Assembly (NCBI GenBank): GCA_951813545.1 | Contig: OX638352.1 | Coordinates: 4,480,835 to 4,544,834 of the forward strand | DNA: 64,000 nt | Source: an uncultured Poribacteria bacterium | Lineage (GTDB): Bacteria; Poribacteria; WGA-4E; WGA-3G | Direction of reading: 5' to 3' | Shown here: piece after piece, positions 26,855-36,586 of the stretch | How positions within the stretch are numbered: the stretch's first letter is position 1 | How the letters are laid out: each line of letters begins with the position of its first letter | The notes under the pieces: model-generated | Database searches by the model: none | What the model was told of the DNA's origin: nothing | What the model saw: the letters and a program-made list of their open reading frames with translations, nothing else | Made by a program: the position numbers and the translations under genes

Positions 26855-27412
26855 ATGGAAGAAATGCGTGAAAAAGCACAGGTGATGAACGTTGAAGAGA
26901 TTCGCCGCGCCTTGCTCAGAATCGCTCATGAAATATTAGAGCAGAATCATAAACACATCAAAGATCTCGTGCTCGTTGGTGTCAAGAGTCGAGGTGATAT
27001 CCTCGCCCATCGTATCGCTGAAAACCTCGAACGTATTGAAAGGATTGAAGTCGATGTTGGAGCGATTGATGTTACACTCTATCGTGATGATATCAATCTC
27101 CATGAAACGCAAATCCAGGTTAACAGCACTGAGCTGCCTTTTGACATTACCGGCAAGCGTGTTATCTTAGTAGATGAGGTGCTCTATACGGGCCGAACCG
27201 TTCGCGCTGCGATGGACGCTCTCATGGATTTCGGTCGTCCAGCTGCAATCCAATTGGCTACCTTGATTGATAGGGGACACCGAGAATTGCCAATTGCCGC
27301 CGATTACGTCGGGAAAAATGTGCCTACTTCCCGAAAAGAGTTCGTCAGGGTGCAGCTTGCCGAAGAAAGTGGTGTAGATTCGGCGATAATCTATGAAAGG
27401 GATGAGGAATGA
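26855..27412 (+). CDS. pyrR: Bifunctional pyr operon regulator / uracil phosphoribosyltransferase PyrR
   Basis: PyrR senses UMP and controls attenuation of the pyrimidine genes by binding leader RNA. It may also convert uracil and PRPP to UMP. The PRPP-binding motif VILVDEVLYTGRTVRAA is intact near residue 100, and LVLVGVKSRGD and TLIDRGHRELPI are also typical. The ATG at 26855 gives about 185 residues, near the usual 180. The longer ORF from 26783 would read through the terminator hairpin and is rejected. The gene overlaps pyrC by 4 bp (ATGA). Confidence 0.93.
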   Translation: MEEMREKAQVMNVEEIRRALLRIAHEILEQNHKHIKDLVLVGVKSRGDILAHRIAENLERIERIEVDVGAIDVTLYRDDINLHETQIQVNSTELPFDITGKRVILVDEVLYTGRTVRAAMDALMDFGRPAAIQLATLIDRGHRELPIAADYVGKNVPTSRKEFVRVQLAEESGVDSAIIYERDEE

Positions 27413-28707
27413 GCGACGCGTTTATCACTAATGGACGTATTATGGATCCAGCGAATAATATTGATGAAGTCGGTGCCCTTTTTATCGCCAACGGTAGAAT
27501 TGCTTGGGTAAATGGTAGTGGAAAACCACCTGAACCGCAGACAGCAGATGTATATAATGCAGCTGGTCTCGTTGTTGCACCGGGCTTAATTGATATGCAT
27601 GTCCATCTCCGTGAACCTGGGTTTGAGCATAAAGAGACGATTGCTACTGGCACGGCAGCAGCTGCCGTTGGCGGATTTACCTCAGTCGCCTGTATGGCAA
27701 ACACATTACCGGTGATTGACACGCCTGAAAAGATTGAGCAAATTTACGACATCGCAAACGAAACGGCAGAGACAAGCGTATTTCCTTTCGGTAGTATCAC
27801 CAAAAATCTCGTGGGTGATGAACTTACGGATATGCGCGGAATGTATTCCGCTGGTGCGGTCGGCTTCAGTGATGACGGCGTTACTGTCATGAATTCTGCT
27901 CTCATGCGCGATGCGCTCACCTTGAGTGCGGAGCTCGGTTTTCCGATCATGGTTCACTGCGAGGAGCACAATCTCAACGCAGGAGCAGTCATGAATTTAG
28001 GAGAGACCTCTCGCAAACTCGGTCTTATCGGTAGCCCAAATGCTGCGGAGGACATCATCGTTGCGCGCGACATCATGTTAGCAGAGATGACAGGAGGTCA
28101 CCTCCATGTGCTTCACGTCAGCACTGCGGGAGCGGTTGAGTTGATACGCCAAGGAAAACATCGTGGTGTTCATGTGACTGCCGAGGCATGTCCACATCAT
28201 TGGGTCCTAACGGATAAGGAAGTGGAAAAGCAGGGAACGAATGCGAGGATGCATCCGCCCCTACGTACGCAATCCGATATTGACGCGATTATTGAAGGTT
28301 TGCGCGATGGCACAATCGACGCGATCGCTACTGACCACGCGCCACACACGCCACAAGAGAAGGCACAAGGGATGCTTGATGCCCCCAACGGAATCACTGG
28401 CTTAGAGACTTGTGTACCACTTGTGTTTACATACCTTGTTCGACCAGGACATCTCACAGTGTCAGAGGCAATTGCGAAAATGACCTCTATTCCAGCAAAT
28501 ATACTGGGTATCGACCGTGGGACACTCTCTGTGGGGGCAGCCGGAGATGTCACTGTGATTGATACAGATTTAGTTAATCAGGTTGACGTGACAAAATCTC
28601 GTTCAAAAAGTCAAAATACTCCTTTCGCAGGCTGGGAACTTAACGGGTGGCAAACTTTTACACTTCGGGAGGGCAACAGAATAGGAGTACGCCCCAGATC
28701 GCGATAA
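27409..28707 (+). CDS. pyrC: Dihydroorotase
   Basis: This enzyme catalyses reversible cyclisation of carbamoyl-aspartate to dihydroorotate, the third step of pyrimidine synthesis. It is a 432-residue type I dihydroorotase. The Zn-binding DMHVHLREPG is near residue 62, the SVACMANTLPVID segment near 90, and a metal His in HCEEHNL near 185. HVLHVSTAGAVELI follows, and the catalytic Asp lies in IATDHAPHTPQEK near 305. It lies between pyrR and carA, and translational coupling with pyrR is likely. Confidence 0.95.
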   Translation: MSDAFITNGRIMDPANNIDEVGALFIANGRIAWVNGSGKPPEPQTADVYNAAGLVVAPGLIDMHVHLREPGFEHKETIATGTAAAAVGGFTSVACMANTLPVIDTPEKIEQIYDIANETAETSVFPFGSITKNLVGDELTDMRGMYSAGAVGFSDDGVTVMNSALMRDALTLSAELGFPIMVHCEEHNLNAGAVMNLGETSRKLGLIGSPNAAEDIIVARDIMLAEMTGGHLHVLHVSTAGAVELIRQGKHRGVHVTAEACPHHWVLTDKEVEKQGTNARMHPPLRTQSDIDAIIEGLRDGTIDAIATDHAPHTPQEKAQGMLDAPNGITGLETCVPLVFTYLVRPGHLTVSEAIAKMTSIPANILGIDRGTLSVGAAGDVTVIDTDLVNQVDVTKSRSKSQNTPFAGWELNGWQTFTLREGNRIGVRPRSR

Positions 28708-28804
28708 AAAAGCGCGTAGCCTGCAACAACGGCGCAGGCGGATATACGGAGAGGACTGTTCTTCTCGCAATCCGTCTGAACGAACCGAAAGGAAAATTAA
28801 AAAA
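28708..28804 (+). promoter_or_regulatory. Intercistronic leader before carA
   Basis: 97 bp hold a short hairpin GCCTGC/GCAGGC (near 28721-28740) and an imperfect CGGAT...ATCCG stem. No PyrR-loop consensus is present. GAAAGGAAAA precedes the carA start. Confidence 0.35.
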
Positions 28805-29968
28805 ATGACAGCAATTCTCGCGTTAGCAGACGGAACAATTTTTGAGGGCGAGCAGTTTGGTGCGACGGGTGAAACCCTCGGCGAGGTTGTCTTTAATACG
28901 AGTATGACGGGCTATCAGGAAGTCTTGACCGATCCCTCTTACAAAGGACAAATCGTGACGATGACATATCCGTTGATTGGCAATTACGGCTGTAATGAAG
29001 CAGACGTGGAATCTATCGGTCCGCAGGTAGAAGGGTTTGTTGTTCGTGAATACAGCGCGTACTATAGCAACTGGCGTTCAAAATGGAGTTTAGATTCCTA
29101 CTTATCGGAGCACGGTATTATCGGCATCCAAGGGATTGACACTCGCGCACTGACCCGTCGCCTCCGGGTCCACGGTGTGATGAATGGATGTCTCTCTACA
29201 GAGGATCTGAATCCTAAGCATCTTGTTGAAAAAGCTAAAGCGTGGCGCGGCTTGGTAGGTTGGGACTTGGTACAGCGGGTGACGTGTCCAAGCTCGTACG
29301 CATGGCAGAAGAGTTGCCAGTCATCAGTTATCAGTCGTCAGTTACAAGAGGGATCTGTAACTTCCACAAATATCTCTTTAACCGAAAACCGAAAACCGAA
29401 AACTGAAAACTATAAAGTTGTTGCTCTTGATTTCGGTATAAAATATAACATTTTGCGTCAACTCACTGAACACGGATGTCAGGTGCAAGTGGTACCAGCG
29501 AAAACAACTGCTGAAGAGATTCTCGCTGCAGAACCAGATGGTGTATTCCTCTCAAACGGTCCGGGTGATCCAATGCCGGTTGACTATGCGATTGAGACCA
29601 TCCAAGGATTGATAGGCAAAAAGCCACTTTTTGGTATCTGTCTGGGGCATCAGCTGTTGGGACTTGCCCTCGGTGGGAAAACGTTCAAACTGAAGTTTGG
29701 ACATCGAGGTGCGAATCAACCTGTCAAACATCTTGAGACTGATCGGGTTGAAATTACCTCGCAAAACCATGGGTTCTGCGTTGATATTGATTCACTACCA
29801 AATAGTGTTGACGTTACACATATCAATCTAAATGATGACACGCTTGAAGGGATACAACATCGGGCGTATCCCATTTTTTCTGTCCAGTATCATCCCGAGG
29901 CATCCCCCGGTCCACACGATGCCAGTTATCTCTTTTCACGCTTCACAGAGATGATGGATGAATGTTAG
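28805..29968 (+). CDS. carA: Carbamoyl-phosphate synthase small (glutaminase) subunit
   Basis: This subunit supplies ammonia from glutamine to CarB for carbamoyl phosphate synthesis. The N-terminal small-subunit domain (TIFEGEQFGATGETLGEVVF, GTNR-like IGNYGCN, GIQGIDTRALTRRLR) spans residues 1-160. The class I amidotransferase domain starts at YKVVALDFGIKYNILRQL near residue 203. The catalytic Cys is in GICLGHQLLG and the His-Glu pair in QYHPEASPGPHD. Between the two domains, about 32 residues (near 172-203) are encoded by a copy of the genomic repeat, in frame. The linker is a tolerant place, so the enzyme is probably active. Confidence 0.94.
   Translation: MTAILALADGTIFEGEQFGATGETLGEVVFNTSMTGYQEVLTDPSYKGQIVTMTYPLIGNYGCNEADVESIGPQVEGFVVREYSAYYSNWRSKWSLDSYLSEHGIIGIQGIDTRALTRRLRVHGVMNGCLSTEDLNPKHLVEKAKAWRGLVGWDLVQRVTCPSSYAWQKSCQSSVISRQLQEGSVTSTNISLTENRKPKTENYKVVALDFGIKYNILRQLTEHGCQVQVVPAKTTAEEILAAEPDGVFLSNGPGDPMPVDYAIETIQGLIGKKPLFGICLGHQLLGLALGGKTFKLKFGHRGANQPVKHLETDRVEITSQNHGFCVDIDSLPNSVDVTHINLNDDTLEGIQHRAYPIFSVQYHPEASPGPHDASYLFSRFTEMMDEC
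29318..29413. repeat. Interspersed bipartite repeat, copy B, inside carA coding sequence
   Basis: 96 bp, exactly 32 codons. It begins CAGTCATCAGTTATCAGTCG and ends with tandem CCGAAAA units and CTGAAAACTAT. It matches copy D before the heptosyltransferase in the right half and copy A in the left half. It is translated as part of CarA without breaking the frame. Confidence 0.85.
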
Positions 29969-30070
29969 CCAATTGAGGGCAGCCTGTAGTCGAAGGCGAA
30001 AGGCGGGTTTTGAGAATCCGTTCCTCTGCCTAAAGGGGCCTGATAGACCCCGTTAGGGCCAAATTAAAAA

Positions 30071-33000
30071 ATGCCAAAACGAACAGACATAGAAAAAATC
30101 TTAATTATCGGATCCGGTGCGATTATTATCGGGCAGGCGTGTGAGTTTGATTACTCTGGAACGCAGGCGTGCAAGGCACTTAAAGAGGAAGGGTATGAAA
30201 TTACCCTTGTCAATAGCAACCCTGCTACTATCATGACCGATCCGGATTTTGCTGATCAGACGTACATCGAACCGATTACAGCGGACACGGTGGAACTTGT
30301 AATTGCCAAAGAACGTCCACAAGCATTGCTGCCGACACTCGGTGGACAAACCGCTTTGAACGTATCTGTTGAACTCGCAGAATCGGGTGTGTTAGAGAAG
30401 TACGGGGTTGAGCTTATTGGTGCGAAGCTGCCTGCTATCCAAAAGGCAGAGGACCGTGCCCTTTTCAAAGAGGCAATGACAAAAATCGGGCTGGCGGTTC
30501 CACAGAGTGGCATCGCGCACTCCGTTCAAGAGGCACTCGCGATTATTGAACAGATCGGCTTCCCAGCGATTATCCGCCCCGCGTTTACCCTTGGTGGCAC
30601 AGGTGGTGGCATTGCTTACAATATCGAAGAATACGAAAAAATGGTCACGGCGGGACTCGCCCTAAGTCCAATCAGCGAACTACTCATTGAAGAATCTGTC
30701 ATTGGGTGGAAGGAATTCGAGTTGGAGGTAATGCGAGATGGAGCAGATAACGTTGTCATAATATGTTCCATTGAAAATGTTGATGCCATGGGGGTCCATA
30801 CTGGCGATAGCATTACCGTCGCACCCATTCAAACATTGACGGATAAGGAATATCAGTTGATGCGGGATTCGGCGATTAAGATTATCCGTGAGATTGGTGT
30901 TGACACAGGTGGTTCCAATATCCAGTTTGCTGTCGATCCAAAGACTGGAAAACAGGTCGTTATTGAGATGAACCCCCGCGTCTCCCGCAGTTCAGCACTT
31001 GCATCAAAAGCCACTGGATTTCCGATTGCAAAAATCGCGGCGAAACTCGCTGTCGGTTATAATTTAGATGAAATTCCCAACGATATTACCGCAGAAACGC
31101 CTGCCTGCTTTGAACCAACAATTGATTACGTTGTGGTCAAAATTCCGAGATGGGCATTTGAAAAGTTCCAAGGGACTGATGAGACACTCACGACACAGAT
31201 GAAATCCGTCGGCGAGGCAATGGCTATCGGTAGAACCTTTAAAGAGGCATTACAGAAAGGCTTACGCTCGTTAGAAACCGGATGGTCCGGTTTAGATAAC
31301 CACCCACTTGATGCCCTCCCTCTGTCTGAACTTCCAAGCAAACTGAGTATCCCCAACGTCAAACGTATCTTTTATATCAAAGCTGCCCTTGCACGTGGAA
31401 TGAGCATTGAGGAGATTTACGCCTACACGCATATCGACCCATTTTTCCTCTACAATTTGAAGGAAATCGTTGACTTTGAAAAGATTTTGTCCGAACCTGA
31501 TACACGGCAACATATAGAACAACGCTTGCAAGGTTCTGGGATAAGCCACGCACCGTCAGATTATGAAACAAATGGTGCCGTCACAAAAAAACTCCTTCAC
31601 CAAGCAAAACAGTTCGGATTTTCCGATCGACAGTTGGGGGATATCTATGATGTGTCCGAAGAAGCCATCCGCGAATGCCGAAAAGGACTTGGTATCGAGG
31701 CAACTTTCAAGACTGTTGATACTTGTGCTGCCGAGTTTGAGGCAGAAACACCCTATTATTACTCTACTTGCTCAAGCGAAGATGAGGTACGTCCGTCTGA
31801 TAAGCCTAAAATCATGATTCTCGGTGGCGGTCCGAACCGTATCGGGCAGGGTATCGAATTCGACTACTGTTGTGTCCATGCTGCCCTCGCACTCAAAACT
31901 GATGGTTATGAAACTATCATGGTAAACAGTAATCCAGAAACCGTTAGCACGGATTACGACACCTCTGATCGACTTTACTTTGAACCGTTGACGTGTGAAG
32001 ATGTTCTGAACATTTATCACAAAGAAAAACCTTCCGGGGTCATCGTTCAGTTTGGTGGACAGACACCCTTAAACCTCGCTCTTTCGCTTAAAGATGCAGG
32101 CGTGCCGATAATTGGTACAAGCCCTGAAGATATAGCGCGTTCCGAAGATCGGCAGCTCTTCAAAGCGGTGTTAGACGATATTGGATTGATGCAATCTCCT
32201 AACGGAACTGCGACTTCAAGTGAGGAGGCTGCACCTATTGCGGCTGCACTCGGTTATCCAGTTATTGTCCGTCCGTCGTATGTTTTAGGTGGGCGTGCCA
32301 TGCAAATCGTTTACGACGAGGAGCTCCTGCATGAATACATGCAGACTGCTGTTCAAGCTTCACCGGAACATCCTGTGCTGATTGACAAATACCTTGAGGA
32401 AGCAATTGAAGTTGATGTTGATGCGATATCCGATGGAAATCTTACTGTGATCGGTGGTATCATGGAGCATATTGAAGAGGCTGGCATCCATTCGGGGGAC
32501 AGCGATTGTGTATTGCCACCGTACACGCTCGTAGATGAACAGATTGAAAACCTTAAGACCTTCACCTATGCCTTGGCGAAAGCACTGCGCGTGCGTGGCT
32601 TAATGAACGTCCAATATGCCATAAAGAACGATGAGATTTATGTGCTTGAGGTGAATCCGCGCGCTTCTCGAACTATTCCGTTTGTGAGTAAAGCAATTGG
32701 TGTGCCGTTGGCAAAACTTGCGGCGCGTGTGATGGCGGGTAAGACGCTCGCTGAGGTTGGATTTACGCGTGAGATTGAACCCGCGTATTTCAGCGTCAAG
32801 GCACCGGTATTTCCCTTTAACCGCTTTCCCGGTTCAAACACGCGTCTAGGACCCGAAATGAAGTCAACCGGAGAGGTCATGGGAATTGATACAGATGTTT
32901 CTCGCGCCTTTGCGAAGGCACAAAAGGCGTGTGGCTACACTTTGCCGCTGAGTGGCAAGGTCTTCATTAGCGTTAAAAATAAAGACAAGCGTGCAATTAT

Positions 33001-33355
33001 CTTCATCGCCAAGAAACTTACTGACATGGGCTTTGAACTCATCGCGACGCATGGAACGGCAAAGGTGCTGCTCCGCAACGGGATGGAGTCAGAACTCGTC
33101 TTCAGTATCGGTAAAGGCAGACCGACTATTCACGATTACATCAAAAATCATGCAGTAGATTTAATTATCAATACACCAACTGGTGATTTACATCGTCCAA
33201 ATGAACTCTTGATTCGCGAAATGGCGATCGCGCATGATATTCCAATTTTCTCAACGATACCCGGTGCTGCTGCCGCTGTTAATGCCATTGACGCGTTGCA
33301 GCGTGGAGATATTACAGTCACGCCGCTTCAAGATTATTTTCAGATGCTTCAGTAG
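30071..33355 (+). CDS. carB: Carbamoyl-phosphate synthase large subunit
   Basis: This 1094-residue subunit makes carbamoyl phosphate from bicarbonate, ATP and ammonia for pyrimidine and arginine synthesis. Two homologous ATP-grasp halves are clear. The first opens with KILIIGSGAIIIGQACEFDYSG, contains GGTGGGIAYN-type loops and ends near residue 400. The second starts with KIMILGGGPNRIGQGIEFDYCC near 578 and includes RPSYVLGGRAMQIVYD. The C-terminal MGS-like allosteric domain (FISVKNKDKRAIIFIAKKL to INTPTG) is at about 960-1090. All parts look complete. The 102-bp gap to carA contains a GGGG/CCCC hairpin and no ORF. Confidence 0.97.
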   Translation: MPKRTDIEKILIIGSGAIIIGQACEFDYSGTQACKALKEEGYEITLVNSNPATIMTDPDFADQTYIEPITADTVELVIAKERPQALLPTLGGQTALNVSVELAESGVLEKYGVELIGAKLPAIQKAEDRALFKEAMTKIGLAVPQSGIAHSVQEALAIIEQIGFPAIIRPAFTLGGTGGGIAYNIEEYEKMVTAGLALSPISELLIEESVIGWKEFELEVMRDGADNVVIICSIENVDAMGVHTGDSITVAPIQTLTDKEYQLMRDSAIKIIREIGVDTGGSNIQFAVDPKTGKQVVIEMNPRVSRSSALASKATGFPIAKIAAKLAVGYNLDEIPNDITAETPACFEPTIDYVVVKIPRWAFEKFQGTDETLTTQMKSVGEAMAIGRTFKEALQKGLRSLETGWSGLDNHPLDALPLSELPSKLSIPNVKRIFYIKAALARGMSIEEIYAYTHIDPFFLYNLKEIVDFEKILSEPDTRQHIEQRLQGSGISHAPSDYETNGAVTKKLLHQAKQFGFSDRQLGDIYDVSEEAIRECRKGLGIEATFKTVDTCAAEFEAETPYYYSTCSSEDEVRPSDKPKIMILGGGPNRIGQGIEFDYCCVHAALALKTDGYETIMVNSNPETVSTDYDTSDRLYFEPLTCEDVLNIYHKEKPSGVIVQFGGQTPLNLALSLKDAGVPIIGTSPEDIARSEDRQLFKAVLDDIGLMQSPNGTATSSEEAAPIAAALGYPVIVRPSYVLGGRAMQIVYDEELLHEYMQTAVQASPEHPVLIDKYLEEAIEVDVDAISDGNLTVIGGIMEHIEEAGIHSGDSDCVLPPYTLVDEQIENLKTFTYALAKALRVRGLMNVQYAIKNDEIYVLEVNPRASRTIPFVSKAIGVPLAKLAARVMAGKTLAEVGFTREIEPAYFSVKAPVFPFNRFPGSNTRLGPEMKSTGEVMGIDTDVSRAFAKAQKACGYTLPLSGKVFISVKNKDKRAIIFIAKKLTDMGFELIATHGTAKVLLRNGMESELVFSIGKGRPTIHDYIKNHAVDLIINTPTGDLHRPNELLIREMAIAHDIPIFSTIPGAAAAVNAIDALQRGDITVTPLQDYFQMLQ

Positions 33356-33415
33356 TTTTGTCTTTTGGAGTTCTGTTCCTTGTGCCGAGGACAAAAATTC
33401 AAAAAGGATATACAA

Positions 33416-34183
33416 ATGGCGAACGATTCTATACAAAGAAACACTCGGTGGGTTCAGACCTTTGATCGAATTCTTGAGATGCTAAACCTCGACGCGGAGC
33501 GTCCGGTGAGTGTTCTGCAGATTGAAGACGGTAGAGAGGTTGTCGTCGTGCAACCCAATGCCTTCACTATTTCGCGTATGTACGCGACGGGCCGGCCCGA
33601 TGGTATGCGTCCACACGGTGTGGATTCCTATTACGATTATTTCTTCGAGAAATTGCGAGCGTATGAAGAAGAACACGGCACCGGTGAAGGCTTCCAATTG
33701 GAGTCAGAGGAGTGGGAAATGCTTTTTGAGGAGTCTTTTCATCGATATACCCGTTATCTTCTCTTTGCGGGCATCAAACGGTGGGAAGATGTCCAGCGCG
33801 ATACTGCTACCAATATTGCTGTAACGAATTTAGCACGCCAGCACGCGCCATCCGAAATCGCTTGGCGGAGTTACCAATATAAAGGCTATATGCTCATGAT
33901 GAACAGCATTGCCAACGCAGAATTAAGTCTGCAAGAAGACGACGCAGCGGCAGCGCTACAATATATTGACACAGGGATTCAACAGATTGGAGAATTCTGC
34001 GGTGAATGTTTACGCGAGGAACACGGTGAGGCAGAAAACATCACGCGTGAACGTTATCTCAGTAACCTTATAGAATTTCGGTCCGATTTGGAAGCACTTG
34101 ATACAGAAACAACTGATGCAGAAAGTGACGAAGAAGATATTTTGGCAGAACTGGAAAGATTACTAAATGAAGATGATGCCTAG
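33416..34183 (+). CDS. Acidic cytoplasmic protein of unknown function
   Basis: This 255-residue protein is rich in Glu and Asp, especially at the end (a DAESDEEDILAELERLLNED-like tail, given in part). I do not recognise a family. The ATG at 33416 was chosen because AAGGA precedes it, and the longer ORF would overlap unlikely sequence. The N-terminal part (TRWVQTFDRILEMLNLDAER, ISRMYATGRPDGMRPHG) is followed by helical segments near residues 140-200 that could form a helical bundle, and a short UVR-like coiled segment near 215-235. It follows carB by 60 bp and may share its transcript. Confidence 0.7.
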   Translation: MANDSIQRNTRWVQTFDRILEMLNLDAERPVSVLQIEDGREVVVVQPNAFTISRMYATGRPDGMRPHGVDSYYDYFFEKLRAYEEEHGTGEGFQLESEEWEMLFEESFHRYTRYLLFAGIKRWEDVQRDTATNIAVTNLARQHAPSEIAWRSYQYKGYMLMMNSIANAELSLQEDDAAAALQYIDTGIQQIGEFCGECLREEHGEAENITRERYLSNLIEFRSDLEALDTETTDAESDEEDILAELERLLNEDDA

Positions 34184-34299
34184 TGCAAGGTTCTGCTTCG
34201 GGCCCTGAATGGCAAATTGGTGCTACTGTTGTTGCTGAAGTGCCCAGACCACTTGCAAGCCAATACTGCGAGATGTCACTGCTTCAATTCTACCACCTA

Positions 34300-34947
34300 C
34301 TATGCCTCGTCTTCGTATGGTGCCTGCACTAAGATACCGCCAAGGAACAAAAAGGCGATCCCTCGAATTAGTACATGCAAGTGTATCCCAAGATTTAAGA
34401 AAATGCCTACTGGAAAGGCGATTATCGAAATAAAGAACAGGTACCCAGCAATCGAATTGCCCCATGAATGGAGTGCCGAACCGTAACAGAGTGCCAACAA
34501 CGCACACAGGAACGCACTCGTCATAAAAAGTGCTTCGCCCCACTCTGCCCAGAGGGCATAAAGTGACGTGCCAATTGAAGCAGTGGTGGACTCGCCCACC
34601 AATTCCGATAATGGTCCTAATGGAGCAGTCTGCGAACAATGGGCTATTAATTCTATAATAAGCCAAGGGATGGCGAAACTAACTCCTAAAGTACTTCGTG
34701 AATTCGTTTCGGAAGAGAGTAAACCGTAGCCAGCTAACACGGTTGGCACAAGGAAAATAATCGAAACAACTCCTATTCCGTGAAAAATCCCGATTTTTCC
34801 CATGAGCTCAAAATGTTCTTCTGATGGAAGAGAAGAAATAGATGATAAATCGAAAATAAACCAAACACTTGACGCGAGCATAAGGAAGCCGCTCAAAGTG
34901 CCAGTAAGCCCGCCGAGTCTATACAGCGAGCTGAATTTTTTGTCCAT
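34300..34947 (-). CDS. Integral membrane protein of unknown function
   Basis: This 215-residue protein has about six hydrophobic segments (near 10-30, 50-72, 85-105, 125-150, 160-180 and 185-205). It starts at an ATG behind GGAGG. There is no signal peptide or catalytic motif. The layout is reminiscent of DUF4386-type small membrane proteins, which is a weak resemblance. It is convergent with the gene at 33416 and divergent from the NtrC-type regulator. Confidence 0.65.
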   Translation of the reverse strand: MDKKFSSLYRLGGLTGTLSGFLMLASSVWFIFDLSSISSLPSEEHFELMGKIGIFHGIGVVSIIFLVPTVLAGYGLLSSETNSRSTLGVSFAIPWLIIELIAHCSQTAPLGPLSELVGESTTASIGTSLYALWAEWGEALFMTSAFLCALLALCYGSALHSWGNSIAGYLFFISIIAFPVGIFLNLGIHLHVLIRGIAFLFLGGILVQAPYEDEA

Positions 34948-35109
34948 TCATTCCTCCGAAAAAACGCAAATAAAATTCTTCGTAATAAATCCTGCACATC
35001 GTATATTATAATCTTATAGTTTACCTGAATTTGCAATTTTAAACAAATATTTTTTACAACGAGACATCCTGAGTGGAATCTCAAGAATATTTTTGGAAGG
35101 TGCTCCACC

Positions 35110-36537
35110 ATGAACGCGCAGAAAACCGTACTTATTGTAGATGCTGACCGGGCCGAACGTGAGCTTGTCTGTGACACACTTGCTGGCAAAGGACTTCGCC
35201 TCGTCGTTACAGGTAACATGTATCAGGCGTTTCACCAAATTGAGCACCACAAAGTAGATATTCTCATTGCACAACTGAAGGCAGAGCGGATTGATGGATT
35301 AACACTGTTGGAAGCGGCGGCACAGCATCATCCAGATGTTGGTGTTGTTTTTATTACGGAACCTAATATTTTAGAAACCGATATCGGCATCAAAGCGATG
35401 CTCGCATACAAAGATACCTATTTCTTACCGAAACCAGTGAATCCTGTTCATCTGGCGGCACTTTTACATAGAACACTGGAAAATCAACGCCTTGCCTTTG
35501 AGAATCGGCAGCTACAGTCACAAATAGATGAAAGAGAAGGTTTACGCCGTCTCACAGGAAATTCGCTCGAAATCACCAGAACTCGCGACATGATTACTCA
35601 AATCGCACCGACAAAAGCGACCGTGATGATTTACGGCGCACGTGGGACGGGCAAAGAATTAGTTGCCCGTGCGATTCACCACCGGAGTTTACGCCGTGGT
35701 TCTCTCATCGCCTTTAATTGTGCGACACTAAACGAAAACCTCGCGGAATCTGAACTCTTCGGGCATGAGCGGGGAGCGTTTAGTGGGGCGTATTATCAGC
35801 GCAAGGGGAGATTTGAACTCTCGCATGGCGGCACTCTATTTCTCGACGAAGTCTCGCAGCTGAGCTTATCCAATCAGGCACGTCTTTTGCGTGTCCTTGA
35901 GGAACGCGAATTTGAGCGGGTCGGTGGTGACAAAACAATCCAGGTGGATGTCCGTGTTGTATGTGCCACGAACCATGATTTGGAAGCCGCATCAAGCAAG
36001 CGAGAGTTTCTCCCGGACCTCTATGATCGACTTAACGTAGTACCTATCCATCTCCCGACGCTTCAGGAACGCATTGAAGATGTTCCATTTCTTGTTAAAG
36101 ATTTTCTTGAAGAATTTTGTCGACAGAATGGCAAATCTCCAATAGCCATTGAACCAGAAGCTATCAGGACGTTAATGAAATATGACTGGCCAGGGAATGT
36201 ACGCGAATTGAAAAACTGCATTGAAGGTATCGTCGTGATGTCTACGCAATCAATTATCCGACAGGTTCACCTACCCGAACGCATTCTTAAGGCAACCGGA
36301 ACAGAGTTTTCAAACTTACTTTCAGTTCCCAATGTTTGGGAAACAGTTGATCCAATTGAGAAGGGTCAGCGTTTAAATGTGAAAGTTGGCATGTCACTCG
36401 ATGAAATTAACCGAGAGGCACTGCGAGCAACCCTTGAATCCGTAGACAATAACAAAGCAAAAGCCGCAGAAATTCTCAAAGTAAGCCGAAGAACAGTCCA
36501 ACGGAAGGCAAAAGAATACGATTTGCCCGACGAATAG
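35110..36537 (+). CDS. NtrC-family sigma-54 activator with atypical receiver domain
   Basis: This 475-residue transcription activator has a receiver domain (residues 5-120), a sigma-54-interacting AAA+ domain (145-385) and a Fis-type helix-turn-helix (430-472, ILKVSRRTVQRKAKEY). Walker A is GARGTGKE, the GAFTGA loop reads GAFSGA, Walker B is GGTLFLDEV, and arginine-finger regions are present. In the receiver, the acidic pair (VDAD) and the conserved Lys (LPKPVNP) remain. The phospho-acceptor position in ILIAQLKAERIDG is Gln instead of Asp, so normal phosphorylation is not expected. GGAAGG lies upstream of the ATG. No histidine kinase gene is adjacent. Its regulon is unknown. Confidence 0.92.
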   Translation: MNAQKTVLIVDADRAERELVCDTLAGKGLRLVVTGNMYQAFHQIEHHKVDILIAQLKAERIDGLTLLEAAAQHHPDVGVVFITEPNILETDIGIKAMLAYKDTYFLPKPVNPVHLAALLHRTLENQRLAFENRQLQSQIDEREGLRRLTGNSLEITRTRDMITQIAPTKATVMIYGARGTGKELVARAIHHRSLRRGSLIAFNCATLNENLAESELFGHERGAFSGAYYQRKGRFELSHGGTLFLDEVSQLSLSNQARLLRVLEEREFERVGGDKTIQVDVRVVCATNHDLEAASSKREFLPDLYDRLNVVPIHLPTLQERIEDVPFLVKDFLEEFCRQNGKSPIAIEPEAIRTLMKYDWPGNVRELKNCIEGIVVMSTQSIIRQVHLPERILKATGTEFSNLLSVPNVWETVDPIEKGQRLNVKVGMSLDEINREALRATLESVDNNKAKAAEILKVSRRTVQRKAKEYDLPDE

Positions 36538-36586
36538 AACTATAACATCGTATTCCTATTTTTATCCCTTGACTTGGATTTTAAAA

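Noticed and set aside
34223..34666. 147-codon minus-strand ORF
   Set aside because: Lies in another frame over the membrane-protein gene, and its Cys/Arg-rich composition is unnatural.
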